From Pedobacter kyungheensis (GTDB lineage Bacteria > Bacteroidota > Bacteroidia > Sphingobacteriales > Sphingobacteriaceae), in contig NZ_JSYN01000025.1 in the NCBI RefSeq assembly GCF_000812965.1, positions 62,001 to 126,000 of the forward strand: a stretch of 64,000 nucleotides of DNA, in the 5' to 3' direction. The notes under the pieces were generated by a model, which made no database searches, had not been told where the DNA came from, and saw only the letters and a list, made by a program, of their open reading frames with translations. Positions within the stretch are counted from its first letter, which is position 1, and the number at the start of each line of letters is the position of its first letter. This document shows positions 27,405 to 35,255 of this stretch, piece after piece. The position numbers and the translations under genes are program-made.

Positions 27405-30400
27405 TTAACCTGTAGGAAAAGGGGTAAACCTGGCAATGTGGTTATTGTATTGTTTTTCGAGGCTTTGGCTTAGCTCATTTTGTTTAAAAGCTTCGGTCAG
27501 TTTTACCATCTGACCCAAATAAGCCAGGTAAAAACGTACATCCTGCTCGGCAGCCAGTTGGTTTTTGCTTTCTGAAACATCTGCCAGGTGGGTAAGTTCC
27601 TCGTTTACATAGTCGGCCGTTTTTTTAATCATGGCATTTCCCTGGTTCAGGTCATTTAAGCGGTAAAGGTTTTCGGTAAAATAATAAGTGCTCATTACCT
27701 GGCGCATGCTGTAAAACTTAGCTGGGATTACCTCCAGAAACTTATTAGCTACTTTTTTACTTTCAGTAATTTTACCTTCGTTTAGCAGGCCGGTTAGCAA
27801 ACCATTAAACATGTTCGATAACATAACTACATCATCAGAAGATTGCCTGTCTAAATGGTTGGCGTTTTTAATGTTACCAAACCCGTAAACGTTCATCAGG
27901 TTATTGTACAACGGTTTAATGTTAATGCGATCGAAATCTTGTTCAATTGTTGTATCTGGTTTTAGTGGCAGCAGCCTTTTGTTCAACCCCTCCGAATAAA
28001 GGTATTTATTCAGACCTAAATACTGCTCATCGGGCATTGCACCGGTAAAATAAATCGGACGTTTCCAGTCGTTGTGCACCAATATATCGAATAAAGCCAA
28101 TGTACCCTTGGTTACGTAATTCTGGTTAAATGTCCATTCCATGCTGCCAGCAATTTTGCCGGCATCTTCTTTAGGAACAGTACCAGTATCTAAAACTTGC
28201 CGCGGACTTACTGAAAGTTTCAGGTTTTTGGTTGGCAACACATTGTATTTTGAGCCATCGTTCATGGTTACTTTATCTGCGTCGTTATCCGATAACAGCA
28301 CATCTAAAATTTCTTTCAGTTCAATGCGCTGAGCAATTTTATAATCCTGGTAATACATAATGTCGCGCGTTCCGGCTACGTATTGGTTTGGCGTTATGGT
28401 AAGGGGGAGGGGCTCCGATTGGTTTTGTTTTCTCCGCATGCCATCAATGTACCAGTCGGCTGTAAACAGGCTCAGGTTTACCACGCGTACATCCGGGCGA
28501 ATGTTTTCTACTTCCTGCGCATACCAAACCGGGTAGGTGTCGTTATCCCCGTAGGTAAATAAAATCGCATTGGGTGCACACGATTTCAGGTAATTAACCG
28601 ACATATCGTGGGCTACATGGCTATCAGATCGGTTATGGTCATCCCAGCCTTGCTCTGCCATAATTATGGGGGCAGCAAACAAGGCAATAATCGATGCAAA
28701 AATACTCGCGCGTACTGGCGTTAATTTTTTAAAAGCCCAGTCTTTTAAGCCAAATACCCCCAGGCCAATCCAAATGGCAAAGGCATAGAACGAACCCACA
28801 TAAGCGTAATCCCTTTCGCGGGGTTCAATGGGCACTGAATTAAGATATACTACTATGGCTATTCCGGTGAAAACAAATAGCAAACCTACAACGCCTGCAT
28901 CTTTCTGGTTACGTTTAAAGTGCCAAACCGCGCCAATTAATCCGATAATTAAGGGTAAAAAGAAAAAACGGTTGTAAGCTTTATTTTCTACAATCGAAGG
29001 TGGCAGGTTTTTCTGGTCTCCCAGCCTGATGGCATCTACGGGTTTTACGCCACTTAACCAATTGCCCGCGCGACCGCCAAACTGGCCATCTTCATTATCT
29101 TGCCTGCCCACAAAGTTCCACATAAAGTAGCGCATATACATTTGTCCGGTCTGGAATGAAAACATATATTGCAGGTTATCCATTAAGGTTGGCTTATGCG
29201 TATCGTCAAAACCCATGTAATTTTTATAAAACTTAACATGTTCGGGTTTGTCGCTATACATCCGTGGTGCAAGGGTTTTATCGCCAAAAACATATTCAGA
29301 CCTTGTTCCTGCCGATTCGTATTTTTTTTCACCCTTCCGGTAAAGCTGACCAGTTTCTTTGATGTCGATCTTTTCCGAATTGTAATTTTCGCCGTACAAT
29401 AAAGGCCGGTCGCCATATTGTGCACGGTTAACATAGCTTAAAAAGTTAAATACATTTTCGGGGTCGGTGTTATTTAAATTGGGTTTGGCTTGTGCTCTGA
29501 TAATTAAAAGTGCAAAAGAGCTGTAGCCGAATAAAAGCAATACAGTAAACAACATGATTAAATTTAGTGCCCTTTTATTTTTAAGGATGGAATAACGGAT
29601 GCCATATACCAACCCGCCAATAAGTAAAACAGCAAAGCACAACACGCCGCTGCCAAATCCAAAACCTAAGGTGTTTACAAAAAAATAATCAAATTTGGCT
29701 GCCAACGCTACCACATACTGGATCAGGCCAAACTGTACTACAGCTAATGATAAAATGGATACGAAAAATATTTTCACAACACCTTGCCAGTTGGGCGAAG
29801 GGTTCTTTTTGAAATAATAAACAAATATTAAGGCTGGGATGGTAAGCAGGTTTAAGATGTGCACACCAATGGAAAGCCCCATAATATAGGCTACAAACAA
29901 TAACCAGCGGTCGGCTTTGGGCTCATCCGCCTGCGATTCCCATTTTAAGATACCCCAGAACACAATTGCAGTGCAGAGTGATGATAAGGCGTAAACCTCG
30001 GCCTCTACTGCCGAGAACCAGAAACTATCAGAAAAGGTATAAGCCAGGGCGCCAACCAGGCCTGCACCCATAATGCTAATTGTTTTTTGAGTGCTTACGA
30101 TTTCGTTCTTTTTAACGATGGTTTTTTTAGCGAGTGCGGTAATGGTCCAGAAAAGAAATAAAATGGTGCCTGCGCTGGCCAATGCCGAAGCCACATTCAT
30201 AAAATAGGCGATTTTAGTTTTGTCGCCAAGGGCAAGGGTGGAGAATAATCGCTGGATCATCGATACCATTGGGGCTCCGGGCTGGTGTACAACCTCCATC
30301 CGGAAGGCCGAAGCGATGAATTCGCCACAGTCCCAGAAACTTACAGATTGATCTAAGGTTAAAATGTAGGTGGTTGCGGCAATAATGAAGCATAGCCAGC

Positions 30401-30431
30401 CCCCAATGGTGTTAATCCTTGAGTAATTCAT
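27405..30431 (-). CDS. DUF2723 (GT117-like) integral membrane protein, copy B
   Basis: 1008 residues, co-linear with copy A over its whole length: FWDCGEFIASAFRMEVVHQP, PIEPRERDYAYVGSFYAFAI and CAPNAILFTYGDNDTYPVWY all match with few changes. Same architecture of membrane half plus soluble helical half. The two genes are separated by 216 bases without a clear terminator and could be one transcript, this copy first. Tandem duplication with divergence in the soluble half suggests different acceptor or partner proteins; that is inference. Confidence 0.85.
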   Translation of the reverse strand: MNYSRINTIGGWLCFIIAATTYILTLDQSVSFWDCGEFIASAFRMEVVHQPGAPMVSMIQRLFSTLALGDKTKIAYFMNVASALASAGTILFLFWTITALAKKTIVKKNEIVSTQKTISIMGAGLVGALAYTFSDSFWFSAVEAEVYALSSLCTAIVFWGILKWESQADEPKADRWLLFVAYIMGLSIGVHILNLLTIPALIFVYYFKKNPSPNWQGVVKIFFVSILSLAVVQFGLIQYVVALAAKFDYFFVNTLGFGFGSGVLCFAVLLIGGLVYGIRYSILKNKRALNLIMLFTVLLLFGYSSFALLIIRAQAKPNLNNTDPENVFNFLSYVNRAQYGDRPLLYGENYNSEKIDIKETGQLYRKGEKKYESAGTRSEYVFGDKTLAPRMYSDKPEHVKFYKNYMGFDDTHKPTLMDNLQYMFSFQTGQMYMRYFMWNFVGRQDNEDGQFGGRAGNWLSGVKPVDAIRLGDQKNLPPSIVENKAYNRFFFLPLIIGLIGAVWHFKRNQKDAGVVGLLFVFTGIAIVVYLNSVPIEPRERDYAYVGSFYAFAIWIGLGVFGLKDWAFKKLTPVRASIFASIIALFAAPIIMAEQGWDDHNRSDSHVAHDMSVNYLKSCAPNAILFTYGDNDTYPVWYAQEVENIRPDVRVVNLSLFTADWYIDGMRRKQNQSEPLPLTITPNQYVAGTRDIMYYQDYKIAQRIELKEILDVLLSDNDADKVTMNDGSKYNVLPTKNLKLSVSPRQVLDTGTVPKEDAGKIAGSMEWTFNQNYVTKGTLALFDILVHNDWKRPIYFTGAMPDEQYLGLNKYLYSEGLNKRLLPLKPDTTIEQDFDRINIKPLYNNLMNVYGFGNIKNANHLDRQSSDDVVMLSNMFNGLLTGLLNEGKITESKKVANKFLEVIPAKFYSMRQVMSTYYFTENLYRLNDLNQGNAMIKKTADYVNEELTHLADVSESKNQLAAEQDVRFYLAYLGQMVKLTEAFKQNELSQSLEKQYNNHIARFTPFPTG

Positions 30432-30591
30432 AGTAAAAATTTAGTCTTTGATAATAAATGATTTAAGTGGTTCGCAGTAAAAAAAGTCGCAGAAAAAAAG
30501 AAAATGTTGCACGCTATAAGATGATTTTTTTATCTTTGCATCGCAGTCAGGAAGAGCGAGAAAGAAATTAAAAAATATTTTAAAATCACTC

Positions 30592-30622
30592 TTGCAAATT
30601 TGAAATAAGCTTCCTACATTTG
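30592..30622 (+). promoter_or_regulatory. tRNA-Gln promoter
   Basis: TTG at 30592-30594, 20-base spacer, TACATTTG at 30615-30622: a good match to the Bacteroidota promoter. The tRNA starts 35 bases later. A second -7-like TATCTTTG lies at 30531-30538. Confidence 0.7.
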
Positions 30623-30657
30623 CATTCCCTTTCGAGGAAATATCTTCGAGAAGTTTT

Positions 30658-30728
30658 TGTCCGATAGTATAAGGGTAGTACAACGGTTTTTGGTACCGTT
30701 TGTCTTGGTTCGAATCCAGGTCGGACAA
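30658..30728 (+). tRNA. tRNA-Gln (anticodon TTG)
   Basis: Complete cloverleaf by eye: acceptor TGTCCGA (30658-30664) with TCGGACA (30721-30727) and discriminator A; D stem GTA/TAC; anticodon stem ACGGT/ACCGT with loop TTTTGGT, anticodon TTG at 30690-30692; T stem CTTGG/CCAGG around TTCGAAT. CCA is not encoded. It reads CAA (and CAG by wobble). Confidence 0.95.
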
Positions 30729-30741
30729 CGAAAATTTAACG

Positions 30742-30780
30742 TCGGATCATGTTTTAAATAGACATGATCCGATTTTTTTT
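30742..30780 (+). terminator. Terminator between tRNA-Gln and prs
   Basis: TCGGATCATG and CATGATCCGA form a perfect 10-base stem followed by eight T residues. It shows that the prs frame opening inside the tRNA is not translated from there. Confidence 0.92.
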
Positions 30781-30801
30781 AACAGCAAACTACACGGACC
30801 C

Positions 30802-31743
30802 ATGCCATTGCAGTTCAACCCGGTAAAACTTTTTTCCGGAACAGGTTCTAAGGGATTATCACTTAAGATTGCCGAACACTACGGCAAGCCACTTGGTAAC
30901 GTAACCATTCACAAATTCAGTGATGGCGAATTTCAACCTTCTTTTGATGAATCAGTTCGTGGTAGTGATGTTTTTCTAATCCAGTCTACTTACCAGCCTA
31001 GCGATAACTTAATGGAGCTTTTGTTAATGGTTGATGCCGCTAAAAGAGCATCGGCACATTACATTACTGCTGTAGTTCCTTACTATGGTTTGGCCCGTCA
31101 GGATAGAAAAGATAAACCACGTGTGGCTATTGGTGCCAAATTAGTGGCTAATTTATTAAAGTCGGCAGGTATCCACCGCATCATGACGATGGATTTGCAC
31201 GCTGCACAGATACAGGGTTTCTTCGATATTCCGGTTGATCACTTAGATGGATCGGTTATTTTTGTGCCTTATATCAAAAGCCTTGGCTTAAAAAACTTAA
31301 CTATCGCATCGCCTGATATGGGTGGTTCGTACAGGGCGCGTACATTTGCCAAGTTTTTTAATGCAGAGGTAATTATTTGCGATAAACGCCGTAAACGTGC
31401 CAACGAAATCGAATCGATGTCGATTATTGGAGATGTTCAAGGACAGGATGTTGTGTTAATCGACGATATTTGCGATACTGCCGGAACCCTTTCAAAAGCT
31501 GCTGCTTTGATTATGGAAAATGGTGCTGCAAGTGTAAGAGCGGTTTGTACCCACGCGGTATTATCAGGTAAAGCAATTGAAACGGTAGAAAATTCGGTGT
31601 TAACCGAGCTAATCGTTACCGATACCATTCCTTTAAAACAGGAAAGCCCAAAAATCAGGGTGCTAAGCACAGCAAGTTTGTTTGCAAGGGCAATTGCCAA
31701 TGTAAACGAGCATGGCTCAATTAGCGATCTGTTTAGGGTATAG
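30802..31743 (+). CDS. prs: Ribose-phosphate pyrophosphokinase (PRPP synthetase)
   Basis: Makes 5-phosphoribosyl-1-pyrophosphate from ribose 5-phosphate and ATP for nucleotide, His and Trp synthesis. 313 residues from ATG 30802 (MPLQFNPVKLFSGTG), the usual length. The longer frame starts inside tRNA-Gln and crosses its terminator, so it is rejected. Motifs: VPYYGLARQDRKDKPRVAIG (ATP-side loop), MDLHAAQIQGFFDIPVDHL, and the PRPP-binding loop VVLIDDICDTAGTL. Followed by rplY and pth on the same strand, a common order in Bacteroidota. Confidence 0.97.
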   Translation: MPLQFNPVKLFSGTGSKGLSLKIAEHYGKPLGNVTIHKFSDGEFQPSFDESVRGSDVFLIQSTYQPSDNLMELLLMVDAAKRASAHYITAVVPYYGLARQDRKDKPRVAIGAKLVANLLKSAGIHRIMTMDLHAAQIQGFFDIPVDHLDGSVIFVPYIKSLGLKNLTIASPDMGGSYRARTFAKFFNAEVIICDKRRKRANEIESMSIIGDVQGQDVVLIDDICDTAGTLSKAAALIMENGAASVRAVCTHAVLSGKAIETVENSVLTELIVTDTIPLKQESPKIRVLSTASLFARAIANVNEHGSISDLFRV

Positions 31744-31744
31744 T

Positions 31745-31826
31745 CGGTTAATTGTATAAACTGGTTAATCGGTTAATTGTAGATTTTGCACTCAGTTAAC
31801 CAATTTGAACAATTAACCAGTTAACC
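31745..31826. repeat. GGTTAATTG/CAATTAACC repeat cluster after prs
   Basis: Three GGTTAAT-type words on the left face CAGTTAACC, CAATTAACC-like and AGTTAACC words on the right, giving an imperfect long hairpin. Related words occur at 33278-33313 and 59778-59812. Confidence 0.65.
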
Positions 31827-31871
31827 CAAAAGAGAATAATAAAAGTAGCAGGTAAAAAGCTGTAAATCAGT

Positions 31872-31888
31872 CTTGATACTTGATACTA
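31872..31888. repeat. CTTGATACTTGATACTA repeat before rplY
   Basis: Two overlapping CTTGATAC octamers, the same unit as found three times before the GH65 gene. Confidence 0.6.
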
Positions 31889-31915
31889 AATACTAATAAA
31901 TAAATATAAATAAAA

Positions 31916-32500
31916 ATGAAAACAATCGCAATTAGCGGTTCTCCAAGAGAGAACGTAGGGAAACGCGATGCCAAGGAACTTCGTTACGAAGGTAAAGTTC
32001 CGGCGGTATTGTATGGTGGTAAAGAGCAACAACACTTAGCTGTAGTTATTGCTGATTTAAGAGACGTAATTTATACTCCGGAAGTAAACTTTGTAGAAAT
32101 CGAAGTTAATGGTGCTAAAACTAAAGCTATCGTTAAAGATACTCAGTTTCACCCACTTACCGACGTATTATTACACGTAGATTTTCTTCAGTTATTCGAT
32201 GACAAGGAAATCGTAATGGAAATTCCTGTTAAATTAACCGGAACTTCTCCAGGTGTTAAAATGGGGGGTAAATTAATCCAGAAATTACGTAAACTACGTG
32301 TTAAAGCGTTACCAGCTAACATGCCACAAAACGTAGAAGTAAGCTTAGAGAAATTAGAAGTGGGTAGCTTATTCCGTGTTCGTGACCTTTCAGGTGATAA
32401 ATACGTAATCACTAACACTCCTGAAGATACTATCGTTTCTGTTGCAATGTCAAGAGCATTAAAACAAGCAGAAACTGAAGCTGCTAAAGGTAAAAAGTAG
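31916..32500 (+). CDS. rplY: 50S ribosomal protein L25/general stress protein Ctc
   Basis: Binds 5S rRNA in the large ribosomal subunit. 194 residues, the long Ctc/TL5 form: an N-terminal L25 domain (about 1-95, with RENVGKRDAKELRYEGKVPA and VDFLQLF) plus a C-terminal beta domain (about 100-185, MEIPVKLTGTSPGVKMGGKL) and a Lys/Ala-rich tail. Placed between prs and pth, the classic neighbourhood for ctc. Codon use is biased toward A/T-ending highly expressed codons compared with neighbours. Confidence 0.96.
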   Translation: MKTIAISGSPRENVGKRDAKELRYEGKVPAVLYGGKEQQHLAVVIADLRDVIYTPEVNFVEIEVNGAKTKAIVKDTQFHPLTDVLLHVDFLQLFDDKEIVMEIPVKLTGTSPGVKMGGKLIQKLRKLRVKALPANMPQNVEVSLEKLEVGSLFRVRDLSGDKYVITNTPEDTIVSVAMSRALKQAETEAAKGKK

Positions 32501-32504
32501 TATT

Positions 32505-32535
32505 GATTTCACAGATTAATGTGATTTCACAGATT
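32505..32535. repeat. Direct repeat GATTTCACAGATT
   Basis: Two exact copies, 32505-32517 and 32523-32535, just after rplY; same word family as the CCACAGATTTCACAG elements further on. Confidence 0.6.
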
Positions 32536-32539
32536 CTAG

Positions 32540-32574
32540 AAGCGGTAGAGAAGCAATTCTTTACCGCTTTTTTA
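32540..32574 (+). terminator. Terminator after rplY
   Basis: AGCGGTAGAGAA pairs with TTCTTTACCGCT around GCAA and is followed by a T-run. Confidence 0.88.
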
Positions 32575-32697
32575 TTTACACGAGGTTAATCCGCCAAACG
32601 CTAAACGCCATGCCCTTATGCAGGTACAGACTCAAGACTTCCAACTCCGGACTTCATACTTTTCGCTTTAGTCTTTCTGCTTTTAGCTTTTATCTTC

Positions 32698-32705
32698 TAC
32701 ATTTG
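32698..32705 (+). promoter_or_regulatory. pth promoter -7 box
   Basis: TACATTTG ends 5 bases before the pth ATG, so the transcript should have almost no leader. Confidence 0.6.
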
Positions 32706-32710
32706 CATCC

Positions 32711-33271
32711 ATGAAATATCTTATCGTTGGTTTAGGTAATATTGGTCCGGATTATGCGCATACCAGACATAACATTGGTTTTGATATTGCCGATGAACTG
32801 GTTAAAGGTTTAAACGGAAGTTTCGATAATATCCGCCTGGCTTATTACGCCGAAGTGGGTTTTAAAGGCAAAAAGCTGCACGTAATTAAACCAACCACTT
32901 TTATGAATCTGAGTGGTAAAGCGGTAAACTATTGGATGAAAGAGCTTAAAATAGCGCCAGAGAACGTATTGGTAATTGTTGATGATCTGGCTTTGCCTTT
33001 AGGCAAACTCAGGCTAAAACTGCAGGGATCAAGTGCAGGGCACAATGGGCTTAAGAGTATAGAAGAAGTGTGCGGCGGACAAAACTATGCCCGTTTGCGT
33101 TTCGGTATCGGCAACGATTATCCAAAAGGTCGGCAGGTAGATTTTGTATTGGGTTTATTTGATAAAGAGGAGCAGTTAGAACTTCCTGCCTTAATTGATA
33201 AAAGTGTAGCCCTGATTAAGAGCTTTGTAACTGTTGGCCCGGCCCACACCATGACTGCTTTTAATAAATAG
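32711..33271 (+). CDS. pth: Peptidyl-tRNA hydrolase
   Basis: Releases peptides from peptidyl-tRNA that has dropped off ribosomes. 186 residues, normal size. Signatures: KYLIVGLGNIGPDYAHTRHN with catalytic His20, KPTTFMNLSGKAV, VIVDDLALPLGKLRLK with the supporting Asp, and GSSAGHNGLKSIEE. Cytoplasmic. Own promoter overlapping the start region; no terminator is clear downstream, where a repeat-rich gap begins. Confidence 0.97.
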   Translation: MKYLIVGLGNIGPDYAHTRHNIGFDIADELVKGLNGSFDNIRLAYYAEVGFKGKKLHVIKPTTFMNLSGKAVNYWMKELKIAPENVLVIVDDLALPLGKLRLKLQGSSAGHNGLKSIEEVCGGQNYARLRFGIGNDYPKGRQVDFVLGLFDKEEQLELPALIDKSVALIKSFVTVGPAHTMTAFNK

Positions 33272-33277
33272 TTTTTA

Positions 33278-33313
33278 GTTAATCGGTTAACTGTTTAAAT
33301 TGGTTAATTGTTC
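33278..33313. repeat. GGTTAACTGTTTAAATTGGTTAA repeat after pth
   Basis: Words GGTTAACTG and GGTTAATTG separated by TTTAAAT; the same arrangement is seen at 59778-59812 and in part at 31745. Confidence 0.65.
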
Positions 33314-33379
33314 AGGTTGTCATCCTGAGGTGTAATTTATTGTATAAAATCAATAATAAGTGACAGCCTCTTCCGGGAT

Positions 33380-33480
33380 CGTCATTTCGAGCGGAGTGCA
33401 ACGTAGCCGAGAAATCTGTCTAAATAGATTTCTCCATTCCGCCACCGGTGAAGAACCGGCCGGCTCCAGTCGAAATGACG
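33380..33480. repeat. About 100-base interspersed hairpin, CGTCATTTCGA type
   Basis: CGTCATTTCGA (33380-33390) pairs with TCGAAATGACG (33470-33480), and GAGAAATCT (33409-33417) pairs with AGATTTCTC (33426-33434). Flanking fragments such as GTCATCCTGAGG (33319 on), GCGAAGGATCTC (33512 on), and TTCAGTCGAGATGACG (33870 on) belong to the same repeat style. The gap 33272-33951 holds no gene that I can see, only repeats. Confidence 0.75.
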
Positions 33481-33639
33481 ATTTTTCTATAAGGTATGTC
33501 AATAGTAGCGCAGCGAAGGATCTCATACTATAAAAATATTGAGATTTATATGCTCCTTAAGTGTTTTACACGATGGTAATAATTCGGAGTGTTCCTCGCC
33601 TCCTCACCATGCAACCCCGAATTTACCTGCTTCCCGCGC

Positions 33640-33765
33640 CACCTAAACCCGATCGCAGTGGTTCCGGTGCTTCTCCGCAACTTATATTACAAAGTTAATC
33701 AGCATCGGAAAAAACGGAGAGCGGGGCTGAACCAGGCCAAAAGCATCTGCCGCTGATTTTCAAAT
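33640..33765. repeat. GC-rich mosaic intergenic element, copy 2
   Basis: Contains ACCTAAACCCGATCGCAGTG, GGAGAGCGGGGCTG and CAGGCCAAAAGCA (33733-33745). The last 13-mer is repeated exactly at 60395-60407. Non-coding. Confidence 0.55.
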
Positions 33766-33900
33766 AAAATAAATCAGTTTTTTGGTATTTGGTGAGCCCA
33801 CAGAAATGGAGCGGGATAAGGTACCATGTAGGTGAAAGGTCTGTATATAGATCTCTCCATTTCGCTGTGCTTCAGTCGAGATGACGGGGATACTAAACAA

Positions 33901-33927
33901 AAAAAGACCATCTTTCGATGGTCTTTT
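33901..33927 (-). terminator. Terminator after the TPR gene
   Basis: AAAAGACCATC-TTTC-GATGGTCTTTT, a perfect 11-base stem 25 bases beyond the stop of the minus-strand TPR gene; T-rich on both sides, so it may work in both directions. Confidence 0.88.
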
Positions 33928-33951
33928 CTTTAATGTATAGTTAGTTAATGA

Positions 33952-34617
33952 TTATTTAACTTGTTCTTGTGCTCTTGCAATGTAAGCATCAATTAACTGT
34001 GCTTCTGCGCTTTCAGGATATTGTGTTTTTACCTTAGTATAAGCATCAAGTGCACCTTTAAAATCTTTAAGGTTTTCGTTAACCAATCCTAATTTCTTTA
34101 AAAACATTGGCGAAGTAAATTTACTCGCTTTATCAGCAGCTTTTTTGTAATAAGTAGCAGCTTGTTTATAATCTTTTAATTCGCTGTAAGCATCGCCTAA
34201 CAAACCTAAAGCCAATGGATCTGCAACCGGGCTACCTGTAGCGCTATATTTGCTTAAAGATTCTACCGCTTGTTTAAACTCGCCTTTACGTAAATAAATA
34301 CCACCTAAGTAAAGGTTAGCTAAATTAGCCGATTTGGTGTTATCGTATTCTTTGGCAATTTGCTCAAAGCCCGGGAAACCAGCGTCGCCTTTAACTGCTT
34401 TGTTCGATAATGAATCTACTCCAACATATTGCTCTGCTTTGTACATTTTGCTCGCAGCTTCTTCAGCACGGCCTTTTAAGTACACGCCCTGATACCAAAG
34501 GTAGATGAGAACTAATACAACTACAGCGCCTGCTATAAAAAGTAAGCTCTTGTTATTCTCTTGTAAAAATGAACCTTTTTTAGTCGGTTGAATTGTCTGA
34601 TTATCTGTTGTAGACAT
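33952..34617 (-). CDS. Membrane-anchored tetratricopeptide-repeat protein
   Basis: 221 residues: a short cytoplasmic N-terminus, one transmembrane segment (SLLFIAGAVVVLVLIYLWYQ, about 24-43), then four to five TPR-like helix pairs facing the periplasm (ANLYLGGIYLRKGEFKQAVE, GDAYSELKDYKQAATYYKKA, LGLVNENLKDFKGALDAYTK). The layout resembles YfgM/BamD-like periplasmic scaffold proteins that hold envelope chaperones, but no specific partner can be named. Own promoter (CAAAAATA on this strand at 34641-34648) and own terminator, so a single-gene unit. Confidence 0.85.
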   Translation of the reverse strand: MSTTDNQTIQPTKKGSFLQENNKSLLFIAGAVVVLVLIYLWYQGVYLKGRAEEAASKMYKAEQYVGVDSLSNKAVKGDAGFPGFEQIAKEYDNTKSANLANLYLGGIYLRKGEFKQAVESLSKYSATGSPVADPLALGLLGDAYSELKDYKQAATYYKKAADKASKFTSPMFLKKLGLVNENLKDFKGALDAYTKVKTQYPESAEAQLIDAYIARAQEQVK

Positions 34618-34640
34618 GTTTGTTTAAAAAATTAAGATTG

Positions 34641-34648
34641 CAAAAATA
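34641..34648 (-). promoter_or_regulatory. Promoter -7 box of the TPR gene
   Basis: Reads TATTTTTG on the minus strand, 23 bases before the start codon. Confidence 0.55.
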
Positions 34649-34739
34649 CATTTTTCAATCAAAGTATCAATCTTTATTTTGAAGTATTTAATTAAACATT
34701 AGTTATTTAGGAACCAAAAGTGTAAAATGCCCGCGACAA

Positions 34740-35147
34740 TTAACGGAGCAGGCTAATTAGCGTGTTAAACCAGGTTTGGTTGTCGCTAAAAATACCTGTA
34801 CGGTTAATTACCAGGTAAACGGTTTGGCTTTGGGTGCGGCTAATGGTTGAGCGGATGCGGATAGGCTGCCAGAACAGACCGAAATTTTTAATGGGCGAAG
34901 CCGGAAACAGCTCGTCGAAACCCATGTAAACCTCTTCGATATTTGATAAAGGCACCTCCAGCTGTTCATCGCCCGTAATAAAAATCCCGTTCGAAGCCAG
35001 CAATATATTGCCCTCGTGTTTGTGTATCGGCTTTAAGAATGAAAATAAACCGGCTAATTTTTTAATCCAGCTCGTGCCCTTTTCATTGGTCAGTTCATGA
35101 TCGTAAGACCATAGAACATTTCCCTCTAACATTTTTTGTGCAACCAT
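34740..35147 (-). CDS. Conserved-looking hypothetical protein, possible PH-like beta domain
   Basis: 135 residues from the ATG at 35147 (MVAQKMLEGNVLWSYDHELT); ten upstream codons are in frame but less likely. No signal peptide or membrane segment. The middle part, GNILLASNGIFITGDEQLEV followed by PLSNIEEVYMGFDELFP, alternates strands and turns like PH/GRAM-type domains (membrane-targeting DUFs). The C-terminal VYLVINRTGIFSDNQTWFNT fits a final helix. I cannot assign a function. Divergent from recF, which begins about 110 bases away. Confidence 0.65.
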   Translation of the reverse strand: MVAQKMLEGNVLWSYDHELTNEKGTSWIKKLAGLFSFLKPIHKHEGNILLASNGIFITGDEQLEVPLSNIEEVYMGFDELFPASPIKNFGLFWQPIRIRSTISRTQSQTVYLVINRTGIFSDNQTWFNTLISLLR

Positions 35148-35237
35148 TGAAATTTTTTCCTTGCTATGAAAGTACAATATTTTTAAATGTAATTAACGTT
35201 AATTTTAAACAATGAATGTTAAGCGGCTAAAAAAGGG

Positions 35238-35245
35238 TAAATTTG
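35238..35245 (+). promoter_or_regulatory. recF promoter -7 box
   Basis: TAAATTTG, 10 bases before the recF ATG. Confidence 0.55.
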
Positions 35246-35255
35246 TGACATATTT

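Noticed and set aside
30441-30728. Minus-strand frame of 95 codons over the tRNA region
   Set aside because: It runs antisense through tRNA-Gln and its promoter; composition and position show it is a chance frame.
30700-30801. Upstream extension of prs
   Set aside because: Begins inside tRNA-Gln and reads through a perfect terminator; the family N-terminus fits ATG 30802.
33272-33951. Possible CRISPR or phage remnant in the large repeat-rich gap
   Set aside because: No regularly spaced direct repeats with unique spacers, no cas or phage genes; the repeats are palindromic interspersed elements of differing families.
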